Source: Paracidovorax avenae ATCC 19860
Lineage (GTDB): Bacteria > Pseudomonadota > Gammaproteobacteria > Burkholderiales > Burkholderiaceae_C
DNA: 64,000 nt
Direction: 5' to 3'
Assembly (NCBI RefSeq): GCF_000176855.2
Contig: NC_015138.1
Coordinates: 930,001 to 994,000 of the forward strand
The notes under the pieces are model-generated. The model was not told the DNA's origin. It saw only the letters and a list, made by a program, of their open reading frames with translations, and ran no database searches. The first letter of the stretch is position 1; every line of letters begins with the position of its first letter. Below are positions 19,901 to 27,330 of this stretch, one piece after another. Position numbers and translations under genes: made by a program.

Positions 19901-20432
19901 GATGGCCGCGCCCGTGGCCGCCTCCCTGGAGGCCGGCTCCATGCCGGCAGCGGCGGCCGGTGCCGCGGGCGGCGGTGGCGCACTGATCGCACCCGTCTCC
20001 CAGGTACCGCTGGTGCTCGTGGTGGACGACTCCATCACCGTGCGCCGCGTCACGCAGCGCCTGCTCAAGCGCGAGGGCTACCGCGTGGCGCTCGCCGCCG
20101 ACGGGTTGCAGGCCCTGGAGCGCCTGCAGGAGGAGCGTCCGGCCGTGGTGCTCTCGGACATCGAGATGCCGCGCATGGATGGTTTCGACCTCGCGCGCAA
20201 CATCCGCGCCGACCGCGAACTGCACGAGCTGCCGATCATCATGATCACCTCGCGCATCGCGCAAAAGCACCGCGAGCACGCCGCGGAACTGGGGGTCAAC
20301 CACTACCTGGGCAAGCCGTATTCCGACGAGGAACTGCTGAGCCTGGTGCACCACTACGCCCGTGCCGCGGCCGCTGCTGCGGCCGGGCAGGGCGGCGAGG
20401 ACGCCGTGCCGGCGGAGGCCACTGCCGGCTGA
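13914..20432 (+). CDS. chpA: Hybrid chemosensory histidine kinase ChpA/PilL
   Basis: This 2172-residue CheA-type kinase drives the Pil-Chp pathway. Domains in order: a degenerate Hpt-like N-terminus (HQASGALEMVG, H73); a long helical FimL-like region; an Hpt with H731 (HTLKGSSRM); an acidic Ala/Pro-rich linker from about 790 to 1150; a second Hpt-like module with H1205 (HSLAGSSATVG); a third with H1415 (HTLKGSSRLAG); a CheA dimerisation/ATPase core with LLRNCVAHGIE and GRGIGMDVVRSEV; a CheW-like domain; and a receiver with phospho-acceptor D2082 (VLSDIEMPRMDGFD). It is somewhat shorter than the ~2470-residue Pseudomonas protein. It is the last gene of the operon; no pilK (CheR) or chpB follows. 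Confidence 0.95.
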   Translation: MSPIDAANAPAADWSQGEQDLGPLAWVLDELRKSLDGAVKAMRRFVRDAEAARGSDLASLDAGALRIARQQLHQASGALEMVGMGPPALVLRSMEAAVQKFVQRPELCSQDAAAVIERASFALVEYLESVLAGKQVSPVALFPQYRDAQALTGAERVHPADLWPVERRFREPDFVVDAAPLEYGAEARSRLDAAVLRIVRSGDLAAAREMQDICLGFVAGQSDRQARAFWKICAGFFEALAQGRITPDVYVKRVASRVLMQYATLARGEPTVADRLVQDLLFFCAQARPAPDNAAAQPAGQSVLQAVRQAFSLDRFRPVDYSTPRFGLYDPALLAQARKRIAAATETWSALAGGDRNKLKPAADQFSLVCDSLAKLQPGSEPLSRALSRAVDSTVRSGEPPLPALAMEVATAVLYLQASFEELETAQDHMADRARRLAERLDSVAAGGESAPLEPWMEELYRRVSDHQTMGSVVDELRATLGEVEKSLDQYFRSPGDLPVLGSVPGRLAQMRGVLSVLGLDQASLAVVHMRDTVERLLRGDVPEEERQAVFEKLGSNLGALGFLIDMLSYQRTMARKLFIYDEDAGELRILMGRTRTRAGDLPEEQGAHIEARAPLPAPLPQIPDRVQPPIEDELDAAAAPLPVPADAPMAAAPAAPADAPHAAPVAPAPSAVAPTVPAASEDDADDEAELLDIFLEEAREVVANGLEAVEALRAAPADLSAQTTLRRAFHTLKGSSRMVGLDEFGEAAWSMEQVLNAWLAEQKPIQPPMLQLSDEALRAFGRWADDIAAGQAGGWEPRGFAESAQAMRERGEYLPLAGAAAVAAGVAAEVVSADAAAEEAPHSAIPAADPEVIDEHPAPDAPVFHLSMDIEEQDAAVHAAAEPGTPGAATDDVPAFDLDLDLDFPSEATAAHEVPLEAPLDFAETLPPVPDAAAEALPEEAPAEVPSADLAEDIDFSAFSEALAEGAAGQPVEAALPAGHDDAPLPAIPDAASPDAALQAAGMPPLADLLAEAERLPDDGMPSGGVPVPLELPADAWPDLSLEGEPAAAPGDAVGDDGAAAEEVALPAAGVADDAPDAGLAALEEPAPDAAEVPVEPEPVLADAATLPEAGPAVEDEAEAEEALAAVPEPEDVPSAEAGLEQALGAESPEEAVKVIETLRIGIPLYNVYLNEADEWSRRLVTCLQEWSLELHEPLPDTAVALAHSLAGSSATVGFQALSDMARALEHALQHVQLQPQGTPEQARVFMAASEDIRRLLHQFAAGFLKEPHPQILAELREILESEIVPAPWEVPAGEAPDAPPAIQVAADDDAAAEAAPAPEAEPEAPVSRGHVAPALSVPLPAQDPVPGAVRALEPPTTDIDDDIDALDVIDPDLFPIFEEEAIELLPALGAALRQWAARPENLGARNEALRALHTLKGSSRLAGAMRLGEMAHRLESAVEQVDSEAPSAEAIEPLLVSFDGLQASFDALRSIGAQGLAQPVAVEPLASEDPAAASAAGTVAESAPAPAPRRAVALPGASQLTAARPVSSQSVRVRAQLLDRLVNQAGEVMIARSRLDARMAQMKDSLADLTGNLERLRQQLRDIEVQAETQMQSRLALSKDSSADFDPLEFDRFTRVQELTRMMAESVNDVATVQRNLQRTMEGAEDDLIAQGRQARELQRDLLRTRMVEFEGISERLYAVVRQASKETGKQIKLDIAGGSIEMDRGVLDRMTPAFEHLLRNCVAHGIEAPEARTAAGKPATGSITVALKQDGNDVSVEFRDDGAGLDLERIRAKAASQGLIAPDAVVGPAEAAQLIFMPGFSTAAEVTGLSGRGIGMDVVRSEVNALGGRVETTTEAGQGTSFRMVLPLTTAVTQVVMLRAGALTLGVPANLVEIVRRTGAGELDEAYRTGSFEDGVEALPFFWAGALLQSSASSQETSGRTRPVVILRSASQRIAMHVDEVLGNQEVVVKNLGPQLSRLPGLAGMSVLASGAVVLIYNPVALATVYGEQVRGQMAAPVAASLEAGSMPAAAAGAAGGGGALIAPVSQVPLVLVVDDSITVRRVTQRLLKREGYRVALAADGLQALERLQEERPAVVLSDIEMPRMDGFDLARNIRADRELHELPIIMITSRIAQKHREHAAELGVNHYLGKPYSDEELLSLVHHYARAAAAAAAGQGGEDAVPAEATAG

Positions 20433-20463
20433 CGCGGGGAGCGCCCGGCCGCCGGTCAACCGG

Positions 20464-21951
20464 TCAGGCCGGCGCAGCCTCCGACTTCACCACCGCATAG
20501 CGCGCCAGCGTCTTCTGGCGCGCCTCGTCGTGGTCCACGATCGGGTGCGGGTAGTTGTCGCCCAGGCGCACCCCGGCGGCCTCCAGCTCCAGCGGGCCGG
20601 CCTCCCAGGGGGCGTGCAGCCAGCGATCGGGCAGGGCCGCCAGCTGGGGCAGGTAGAGGCGGATGAAGCGGCCCTTGGGGTCGAACTTCCGGCTCTGGCT
20701 CACCGGGTTGAAGATGCGGAAATACGGCTGCGCATCGCAGCCGCTGGAACTGGCCCACTGCCATCCGCCGTTGTTCGCGGACAGGTCGAAATCGTTGAGC
20801 TTTTCCGCGAAGTACCGCTCCCCCCGGCGCCAGTCCACGCCCAGGTCCTTCACCAGGAAGCTGGCCACGACCATGCGCAGCCGGTTATGCATGTAGCCCG
20901 TCTGGTTGATCTGGGCCATGGCGGCGTCCACCAGCGGGTAGCCGGTGCGGCCCTCGCACCATGCGGCGAAACGCTCCTGCGCCTGCGGGCCGTCTTCCCA
21001 GGGGATGGCGTCGTAGGCCGGCTTGAAGCTGGCGCCGCCGGCCACCTGCGGGTGGTGGGCCAGCACCTGGAAGTAGAAATCGCGCCAGATCAGCTCGCTG
21101 AGCCACGTGGCAGCGCCGGTGCTGCCCTGGCGCATGCGCTCATGTGCGGCGCGCGCTGCCCGCCGCGGCGACAGCGTGCCGAAGCGCAGGTGCACGCTGA
21201 GGTAGCTCGGCCCCTTCACGGCCGGAAAGTCGCGAGCCTCGCCGTACTGGTCGATCCGCTGGAGAAAATCGTCCAGCAGCGTGCGCGCGCCCTCCATGCC
21301 CGGCGGCAGGGGCAGGCGGTCGAGTCCCGCGGGCTCGAAGCCGATGTCGGCCAGCGCGGGTACGCTGCCGCGCGCCCCTTCCGGGCGGGGGGCGAGCCGG
21401 CCCGCATGGCGCTCCACGGGATAGGCACTCAGGTAGAACGCGTCCACCTTGCGCAGCCAGGCATTCTTGTAGGGAGTGAACACGGTGTACGGCGTGCCTC
21501 CCTGGGTCAGCACCTCTGCGCGCTCGAAGACGGTGTGATCCTTGTAAGTGAGCATTTGCACACCGCCTGCGCCCAACCTGTGGCGGACGCGGTCGTCGCG
21601 CTCCAGGGCGGCGGGTTCGTCGTCGTGGTTCGCGAACAGGGCCTGCACGCCCAGGCGCACGGCCAGCGCGGGCACCTCCTCCGCGGCCACGCCGTGGCGC
21701 ACGATCAGCCCGCCATGGCGGTGGCCCGAGAGGTCGCGCAGGGAGGCGTCCAGTTGCACCAGCGATTCGCGGATGAACTCCACGCGCCGGTCCGCCCGCG
21801 GCAGCGGGTCCAGGATGTCCGTATCGAAAACAAAGACGCAATGCACCTGGCCGCACTGGCGCAGCGCATGGTAGAGCGCGGCATGGTCGTCGCTGCGCAG
21901 GTCGCGGCGGAACCAGACCAGGCCTTTGGAAAAAGTGGGCACCATGATCAT
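20464..21951 (-). CDS. phrB: Deoxyribodipyrimidine photolyase
   Basis: This flavoenzyme repairs UV-induced cyclobutane pyrimidine dimers with light. The product is about 495 residues. The N-terminal antenna domain starts TFSKGLVWFRRDLRSDDHAA. The C-terminal FAD domain contains GPSYLSVHLRFGTLSPR, ELIWRDFYFQVL, TGYPLVDAAMAQINQTGYMH, NRLRMVVASFLVKDL, NNGGWQWASSSGCDAQPYFR and RIFNPVSQSRKFDP, which are class I CPD photolyase signatures. Starts at 21951 (MIMVP) and 21945 (MVP) are both possible. It is convergent with chpA and divergent from algH. Confidence 0.94.
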   Translation of the reverse strand: MIMVPTFSKGLVWFRRDLRSDDHAALYHALRQCGQVHCVFVFDTDILDPLPRADRRVEFIRESLVQLDASLRDLSGHRHGGLIVRHGVAAEEVPALAVRLGVQALFANHDDEPAALERDDRVRHRLGAGGVQMLTYKDHTVFERAEVLTQGGTPYTVFTPYKNAWLRKVDAFYLSAYPVERHAGRLAPRPEGARGSVPALADIGFEPAGLDRLPLPPGMEGARTLLDDFLQRIDQYGEARDFPAVKGPSYLSVHLRFGTLSPRRAARAAHERMRQGSTGAATWLSELIWRDFYFQVLAHHPQVAGGASFKPAYDAIPWEDGPQAQERFAAWCEGRTGYPLVDAAMAQINQTGYMHNRLRMVVASFLVKDLGVDWRRGERYFAEKLNDFDLSANNGGWQWASSSGCDAQPYFRIFNPVSQSRKFDPKGRFIRLYLPQLAALPDRWLHAPWEAGPLELEAAGVRLGDNYPHPIVDHDEARQKTLARYAVVKSEAAPA

Positions 21952-21966
21952 CGTTAAAATTGCGGG

Positions 21967-22614
21967 ATGCCCGCCGATTCTGCGCCCATGAACCTGACGC
22001 ACCACTTCCTGATCGCCATGCCGGGGCTGGAAGACGAGTCGTTTGCCCGCAGCGTCGTGTACCTGTGCGAACACAGCGAGCGCGGCGCGCTCGGGCTCAT
22101 CATCAACAAGCCGTCCGACCTCAGCCTCAAGGGCCTGTTCGACAAGGTGGACCTGTCGCTGCGGCGCGAAGACCTGTCGCTCGAGCCGGTGTTCCGCGGC
22201 GGCCCGGTCCAGACGGAGCGCGGGTTCGTGCTGCACGAGGCCATGGGCCCGTCCACGGGGGGCGACAAGGCCTCCGCGGGCGAAGACGGCACTCAGGCCG
22301 AAGGCGAGGGCGCGGAAGAGTCCGCCTACGCCTCCACCATGTCCATCCCCGGCGGTCTCGAGATGACCACGAGCAAGGACGTGCTCGAGGCCCTGTCCAC
22401 CGGCGCCGGCCCGCGGCGCGTGCTGGTCACCCTCGGCTATTCCTCGTGGGGCGAAGGCCAGCTCGAGTCCGAGTTGGCCGAGAACAGCTGGCTCACCGTG
22501 GGGGCCGACCTGTCGGTGATCTTCGACACGCCCGTGGGCCAGCGCTACGACCGGGCCCTTGCCCTGCTGGGCCTGCAGTCCTGGATGCTCTCGCCCGAGG
22601 CGGGCCACGCATGA
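21967..22614 (+). CDS. algH: YqgE/AlgH family protein (UPF0301)
   Basis: The 215-residue product has the AlgH core: NLTHHFLIAMPGLEDESFAR, VVYLCEHSERGALGLIINKP, VFRGGPVQTERGFVLH and LVTLGYSSWGEGQLE. A Gly/Glu/Ala-rich insertion of about 30 residues near 95-125 is absent from most homologues. The molecular function is unknown; the gene is very often next to ruvX, as here (ATGA overlap). A second ATG at 21988 (MNLTHH) could be the true start. Confidence 0.9.
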   Translation: MPADSAPMNLTHHFLIAMPGLEDESFARSVVYLCEHSERGALGLIINKPSDLSLKGLFDKVDLSLRREDLSLEPVFRGGPVQTERGFVLHEAMGPSTGGDKASAGEDGTQAEGEGAEESAYASTMSIPGGLEMTTSKDVLEALSTGAGPRRVLVTLGYSSWGEGQLESELAENSWLTVGADLSVIFDTPVGQRYDRALALLGLQSWMLSPEAGHA

Positions 22615-23063
22615 GCGGTCCCATGCCGGACCCCCTGCCTGCCGCCCCGGCCGCCGCACCCCCCGCCGTTCCGGCGCATCTCCAATCCTTCCTGGCCTTC
22701 GATTTCGGCGCCAAGCGCACCGGGGTCGCCGTGGGCACGCGGATGCTGCGCACCGCCACCCCGCAGGCCACGATCCGCGCCGAGGGGGCGGATGCACGCT
22801 TCGCCGCCGTGGCCGAGCGGCTGCGCGACTGGCAGCCCGATGCGCTCGTCGTCGGCGTGCCGTACCACCCCGACGGCGCCGCGCACGAGAACACCGCGCG
22901 CGCGCTGAAGTTCGCACGGCAGCTGCGCGGGCGCTTCGGCCTGCCGGTGTTCGAGGTGGACGAGCGCTACAGCACCACCGAGGCCCATGCGGGCGGCGCG
23001 AAAGATGCCGATGCCGCATCGGCCTGCATCATCCTGGAGCAGTTCTTGAGGCAACTTCCATGA
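22611..23063 (+). CDS. ruvX: Holliday-junction resolvase-like RuvX/YqgF
   Basis: The 150-residue RNase H-fold protein has FLAFDFGAKRTGVAVGTRML as the first catalytic strand, LVVGVPYHPDGAAHENT, and VDERYSTTEA with the second acidic cluster. Members of this family act in pre-16S rRNA 5'-end maturation and show junction-resolvase similarity. The start overlaps the algH stop and the end overlaps the pyrR start, both as ATGA, implying coupled translation. A Pro/Ala-rich stretch of about 20 residues precedes the domain. Confidence 0.92.
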   Translation: MSGPMPDPLPAAPAAAPPAVPAHLQSFLAFDFGAKRTGVAVGTRMLRTATPQATIRAEGADARFAAVAERLRDWQPDALVVGVPYHPDGAAHENTARALKFARQLRGRFGLPVFEVDERYSTTEAHAGGAKDADAASACIILEQFLRQLP

Positions 23064-23584
23064 CTCCGACGCCAACTTCCGCCCCGGCCGGGGCCCTCAC
23101 CCTCGACGCCGAGGCGCTCTACCGCGAACTGCTGTCCGGCGTGCGCGCGTTGCGCACCCCGCAGACGCACCTGGCCGGCATCGCGTCGGGTGGCGCCTGG
23201 CTGGCCGAGCGCCTGCAGCAGGACCTGGGCCTGCCGGGCGAGGCCGGCGTGCTGTCCTCGGCGCTGCACCGCGACGACTTCTCCCAGCGCGGCATGGCCG
23301 CCAGCGTCCAGACCCGCCTGGGCTTCGAGGTGAACGGCGCCGACATCCTGCTGCTGGACGACGTGCTCTACACCGGCCGCACCATCCGCGCGGTGCTCAA
23401 CGAACTGTTCGACTACGGCCGCCCGGCGCGCGTGCGGCTCGCCGTGCTGGTGGACCGTGGCGGCCGGGAACTGCCCGTGCAGGCCGAGTTCGCCGCGGCG
23501 CGCGTGGCGCTGCCCGCCACCCAGTCCCTGGCGCTGGCCCGCGCGGACGGCGGCGCCTTCCACTTCCACGTCCAGGAGGCCTGA
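23060..23584 (+). CDS. pyrR: PyrR: pyrimidine-operon regulator/uracil phosphoribosyltransferase
   Basis: The 174-residue type I phosphoribosyltransferase carries the PRPP-binding loop [18 protein letters not shown] and the [16 protein letters not shown] segment of PyrR proteins. In Gram-positives PyrR is an RNA-binding attenuator; in proteobacteria with pyrR-pyrB-pyrC' clusters its role is less clear. No obvious attenuator hairpin was seen in front of pyrB, which begins only 4 bp after the pyrR stop. Confidence 0.88.
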   Translation: MTPTPTSAPAGALTLDAEALYRELLSGVRALRTPQTHLAGIASGGAWLAERLQQDLGLPGEAGVLSSALHRDDFSQRGMAASVQTRLGFEVNGADILLLDDVLYTGRTIRAVLNELFDYGRPARVRLAVLVDRGGRELPVQAEFAAARVALPATQSLALARADGGAFHFHVQEA

Positions 23585-23588
23585 CGCC

Positions 23589-24551
23589 GTGCTCTCCAAG
23601 CGCAACCCCCAGCTCAACCGCAACGGCGAGTTGATCCACTTGCTGTCCATCGAGGGCCTGCCCCGCAGCATCGTCACGCACATCCTCGATACCGCGGCGA
23701 ACTTCGTGTCGGTGAACGACCGCGAGGTGAAGAAGGTGCCGCTGCTGCGCGGCAAGAGCGTGTTCAACCTGTTCTTCGAGAACAGCACGCGCACCCGCAC
23801 GACCTTCGAGATCGCGGCCAAGCGCCTGTCGGCCGACGTGCTCAACCTCGACATCGCGCGCTCGTCCGCCAGCAAGGGCGAATCGCTGCTGGACACCATC
23901 GCCAACCTCTCGGCCATGGCGGCAGACCTGTTCGTGGTGCGGCACAGCGAATCGGGCGCGCCCTACCTGATCGCGCAGCACGTGGCGCCGCACGTACACG
24001 TGATCAACGCGGGCGACGGCCGGCATGCGCACCCCACGCAGGGGCTGCTCGACATGTACACCATCCGCCACTATAAGAAGGATTTCTCCAACCTCACGGT
24101 GGCGATCGTGGGCGACGTGCTGCACTCGCGCGTGGCCCGCTCGGACATCCACGGCCTCACCACCCTGGGCTGCCCGGAGGTGCGCGTGGTGGGCCCGCGC
24201 ACCCTGGTGCCCGGAGACCTCTCCCAGATGGGCGTGCGCGTGTGCCACACGCTGGAAGAGGGCATCAGGGACGCCGACGTGGTCATCATGCTGCGCCTGC
24301 AGAACGAGCGCATGAGCGGCGCGCTGCTGCCCTCCAGCCAGGAATACTTCAAGAGCTTCGGCCTCACGCCCGAGAAGCTGCGCCTGGCCAAGCCCGATGC
24401 CATCGTCATGCACCCCGGGCCGATCAACCGCGGGGTGGAGATCGACTCCGCCGTGGTCGATGGGCCGCAGGCGGTGATCCTGCCCCAGGTCACCTTCGGC
24501 ATCGCCGTGCGCATGGCCGTGATGTCCATCGTCGCGGGGAATGAGGCTTAA
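23589..24551 (+). CDS. pyrB: Aspartate carbamoyltransferase catalytic subunit
   Basis: PyrB joins carbamoyl phosphate and aspartate, the committed step of pyrimidine synthesis. The 320-residue product starts with GTG (23589), chosen because the extension back to 23457 lies inside pyrR. Motifs: the carbamoyl-phosphate loop [12 protein letters not shown], the [12 protein letters not shown] loop, [27 protein letters not shown] and [12 protein letters not shown]. No pyrI regulatory gene is present; the downstream pyrC' probably supplies the partner chain, as in Pseudomonas. Confidence 0.95.
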   Translation: MLSKRNPQLNRNGELIHLLSIEGLPRSIVTHILDTAANFVSVNDREVKKVPLLRGKSVFNLFFENSTRTRTTFEIAAKRLSADVLNLDIARSSASKGESLLDTIANLSAMAADLFVVRHSESGAPYLIAQHVAPHVHVINAGDGRHAHPTQGLLDMYTIRHYKKDFSNLTVAIVGDVLHSRVARSDIHGLTTLGCPEVRVVGPRTLVPGDLSQMGVRVCHTLEEGIRDADVVIMLRLQNERMSGALLPSSQEYFKSFGLTPEKLRLAKPDAIVMHPGPINRGVEIDSAVVDGPQAVILPQVTFGIAVRMAVMSIVAGNEA

Positions 24552-24554
24552 ACG

Positions 24555-25850
24555 ATGAAGATACTGATCCAGAACGGCCGGGTGATCGATCCGGCCAGCG
24601 GGTTCGACAAGAACGTCGATGTGGCCATCGCCGCGGGGCGGGTGATCGCGCTCGGCCGCGCGCCGCAGGACTTCCATCCGGCGCGCACGATCGACGCCAC
24701 GGGCTGCGTCGTGCTGCCGGGGCTGGTGGACCTCGCCGCCCGCCTGCGCGAGCCCGGGCACGAGCACGAGGGCATGCTGGAGTCCGAGATGGCCGCGGCC
24801 GTGGCCGGCGGCGTTACCAGCCTCGTGTGTCCGCCCGATACCGATCCGGTGCTCGACGAGCCCGGCCTGGTGGAGATGCTCAAGTTCCGCGCCGAGAAGC
24901 TGCACCGGGCACGCCTCTTCCCGCTGGGCGCGCTCACGCGCGGCCTGGCCGGCGACGTGCTGACCGAAATGGCCGAACTCACCGAATCCGGCTGCGTGGG
25001 CTTCGGCCAGGCCGACGTGGCGCTCGCCAGCACCCAGGTGCTGCAGCGCGCGCTGCAGTACGCTGCCACCTACGGCTACACCGTCTGGCTGCGGCCGCAG
25101 GAACTGCACCTGGGCAAGGGCGTGGCCGCCAGCGGGCCGCTCGCCACGCGGCTGGGCCTGTCGGGCGTTCCCGTGGCGGCCGAGACCATCGCGCTGCACA
25201 CCATCTTCGAACTGCTCAAGCCCATCGGTGCGCGCGTCCACCTCTGCCGCCTCTCCAGCGCGGCGGGCGTGCAACTGGTGCGGCAGGCGAAGGCCGGGGG
25301 CCTGAAGGTCACCTGCGACGTGAGCATCAACTCGCTGCTGCTCACCGACACCGATATCGGCTATTTCGACAGCCGCGCCCGCCTGTCGCCGCCGCTGCGC
25401 CAGCAGCGCGACCGCGACGCCCTGCTGGCCGCGCTGGCCGACGGCACCATCGATGCGCTCGTCTCCGACCACACGCCGGTGGACGAGGATGCCAAGACTC
25501 TGCCCTTCGCCGAAGCCGAGCCCGGCGCCACGGGGCTGGAACTGCTGGCGAGCATCGCCCTCAAGTGGTCCCGCGACCATGGCGTGCCGCTGGACAGGGC
25601 GTTCGCCACGGTGACTTCCGAGCCCTCGCGCGTGCTGGGCTCCGCGCTCGGCACCTTCGCCGCCAGCGCCGGCCGGCTCGTGGAGGGCGGCGTGGCCGAT
25701 CTCTGCGTGTTCGACCCCCAGGCCGCCTGGACCGTGGAGCCCGGGGCGCTGCGCAGCCAGGGGCGGCACACGCCGTTCTCCGGCTACGAGCTGCCGGGCC
25801 GCGTGCGCTGGACGCTCGTGGGCGGCATCGTCGCGTTCGAGCGCTCCTGA
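24555..25850 (+). CDS. pyrX: Dihydroorotase-like PyrC' (catalytically inactive ATCase partner)
   Basis: The 431-residue amidohydrolase-fold protein resembles type I dihydroorotase overall (VLPGLVDL-x4-LREPG, AAAVAGGVTSLVCPPDT, LVSDHTP). The zinc-binding DxHxH motif, however, reads D59-L-A-A-R63: both histidines are replaced. The later metal-ligand positions are also altered (RPQELH where H-x-E/D is expected; LCRLSSAAG where a His should stand). It should therefore lack dihydroorotase activity. In Pseudomonas, such PyrC' proteins are structural subunits that assemble with PyrB into active ATCase. The 3-bp gap to pyrB fits that. An active pyrC must exist elsewhere. Confidence 0.88.
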   Translation: MKILIQNGRVIDPASGFDKNVDVAIAAGRVIALGRAPQDFHPARTIDATGCVVLPGLVDLAARLREPGHEHEGMLESEMAAAVAGGVTSLVCPPDTDPVLDEPGLVEMLKFRAEKLHRARLFPLGALTRGLAGDVLTEMAELTESGCVGFGQADVALASTQVLQRALQYAATYGYTVWLRPQELHLGKGVAASGPLATRLGLSGVPVAAETIALHTIFELLKPIGARVHLCRLSSAAGVQLVRQAKAGGLKVTCDVSINSLLLTDTDIGYFDSRARLSPPLRQQRDRDALLAALADGTIDALVSDHTPVDEDAKTLPFAEAEPGATGLELLASIALKWSRDHGVPLDRAFATVTSEPSRVLGSALGTFAASAGRLVEGGVADLCVFDPQAAWTVEPGALRSQGRHTPFSGYELPGRVRWTLVGGIVAFERS

Positions 25851-26587
25851 TGCGCTCGCTGCGCGCGGTGGCGCGCCTGCTGCGGCTTCTGGCACACATC
25901 CTGGCCGGGCTGTCCACGGTGCTGCTGCGTTTCCCCCGCATGGGCCCGGACGAGCAGCATGCGCGCGTGCAGGCTTGGTCGCGCGAACTGCTCGCACGCA
26001 TCGGCATCGACCTGGAGATACGGGGCACCCCGCCAGCGGCCGGGCCGGTGTTGCTGGTGGCGAACCACCTCTCCTGGCTCGACATCACCGTCATGCACGC
26101 CGCGCGGCACTGCCGCTTCATCTCGAAATCGGACGTGGAGCGCTGGCCCGTCATCGGCCGGCTCGCCACGGCCGCGGGGACCCTCTACATCGAGCGCAAC
26201 ACGCGACGCGATGCCATGCGCATCGTGCGTCTCATGCAGGAGGCGCTGGAGCGCCGCGAGGTGCTGGGCGTGTTTCCCGAAGGGACAACGGGCGATGGCG
26301 CCGAGCTGCTGCCCTTCCATGCGAATCTCCTGCAGGCGGCGGTGATGGCCGATGCGCCGGTGCAGCCCGTGGGCCTGCGCTTCATCGACCGCGCCACGGG
26401 CCGGCCCAGCGCGGCCGCCCTCTACGTGGGCGACGACACCCTGGTGCACTCGCTCTGGCGCGTGCTGTGCGCCGACGGCCTGGTGGCCATCGTGCACTAT
26501 GGGCCGCCCCAGCATGCAGCGGGCCGCGACCGGCGCGCGTGGGCGGAAGACCTCCGGCAGGCCGTGGACGCACTGCGGCGGACCTGA
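25850..26587 (+). CDS. plsC: 1-acyl-sn-glycerol-3-phosphate acyltransferase
   Basis: The 245-residue inner-membrane acyltransferase makes phosphatidic acid or a related acylated lipid. It has an N-terminal hydrophobic segment (VARLLRLLAHILAGLSTVLL), the catalytic NHLSWLD (H-x4-D) box and the FPEGTTGDG glycerol-phosphate-binding motif. It overlaps the pyrC' stop by one base (TGATG). Placement at the end of the pyr cluster is seen in several beta-proteobacteria. It ends 13 bp from the convergent asnC-type gene. Confidence 0.9.
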   Translation: MRSLRAVARLLRLLAHILAGLSTVLLRFPRMGPDEQHARVQAWSRELLARIGIDLEIRGTPPAAGPVLLVANHLSWLDITVMHAARHCRFISKSDVERWPVIGRLATAAGTLYIERNTRRDAMRIVRLMQEALERREVLGVFPEGTTGDGAELLPFHANLLQAAVMADAPVQPVGLRFIDRATGRPSAAALYVGDDTLVHSLWRVLCADGLVAIVHYGPPQHAAGRDRRAWAEDLRQAVDALRRT

Positions 26588-26600
26588 CCGTTCCGGGGCC

Positions 26601-27074
26601 TCAGGGCCGCGTCGACGGGCTGGAGGTGCGGGGCGCAGGCCCTCCGAGGGGCGGCAGGCGATTGGCCACCGGCATGGACCGCACGATGGAAGTGCTCGTG
26701 GTGGCGTAGTGCGCGATCCTGCCCAGGCAATGGTCCAGTTCCTCGATGCTGCGCAGGTGCAGGCGGCAGAAGAACGCGTCCTCTCCCGTGACCTTGTCGC
26801 ACTGCACGATCTCGCCGATGTCGCGGATCACCTGCTCGACCCGCGCGACCTCCCCGGGAAAGGGGCGCACCCGCACGATGGCGGAGATGGGAAAGCCGAC
26901 GGCCTTGGGCGACAGCTGGATCGAGAACTTCTCTATCACGCCGCGCTCGACCAGCCGCTTGATTCGTTCCGCGCAACTGGGCTGCGAGAGCCCCACCCGT
27001 TCACTGAGTGCCTTGACGGTGGTCTTGGCATTCTGGTGCAGTGCCACGAGCAGATTCCGATCGATATGGTCCAT
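26601..27074 (-). CDS. Lrp/AsnC-family transcriptional regulator
   Basis: The 157-residue product has the family layout: a winged helix-turn-helix at about 1-55 (VKALSERVGLSQPSCAERIK) and an amino-acid-binding RAM domain at about 65-145 (GFPISAIVRVRPFPGEVAR, VTGEDAFFCRLHLRS). These regulators respond to amino acids and usually autoregulate while controlling a neighbouring enzyme or exporter. It faces the dioxygenase-exporter pair across a 256-bp AT-rich gap that holds an inverted repeat right at its start codon. The C-terminal Pro/Ser/Arg-rich tail is extra. Confidence 0.9.
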   Translation of the reverse strand: MDHIDRNLLVALHQNAKTTVKALSERVGLSQPSCAERIKRLVERGVIEKFSIQLSPKAVGFPISAIVRVRPFPGEVARVEQVIRDIGEIVQCDKVTGEDAFFCRLHLRSIEELDHCLGRIAHYATTSTSIVRSMPVANRLPPLGGPAPRTSSPSTRP

Positions 27075-27080
27075 TTTAAA

Positions 27081-27111
27081 AAATTAGGCAAAGAATAAAA
27101 ATTTCTAATTT
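27081..27111. promoter_or_regulatory. AT-rich inverted repeat, possible AsnC/Lrp operator
   Basis: AAATTAG (27081-27087) and CTAATTT (27105-27111) form perfect 7-bp arms separated by 17 bp. They lie 7 bp upstream of the regulator start, in the most AT-rich stretch of this region. Lrp-family proteins bind AT-rich dyads next to their own promoters; the assignment is inferred from position and symmetry. Confidence 0.5.
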
Positions 27112-27330
27112 ATTTAGGGATTCGCACGATCAGGGCTTTCTTTGTCCATATCCATGGGCAGTCCGCCTCCGTAAAATCCCTCCCGTTCCAGGCGGCGGAA
27201 TATAAGCGATAACAGCCGCGGGAACGCTTTCATGTCCATCCGGAATGGGGCATTGCGCAAAACGAATGGCATGCCTGCTGGTGCCCGGTGGATACCTGCC
27301 ATTTGCCCCGCCGCAAATCACGTGCTTCCA

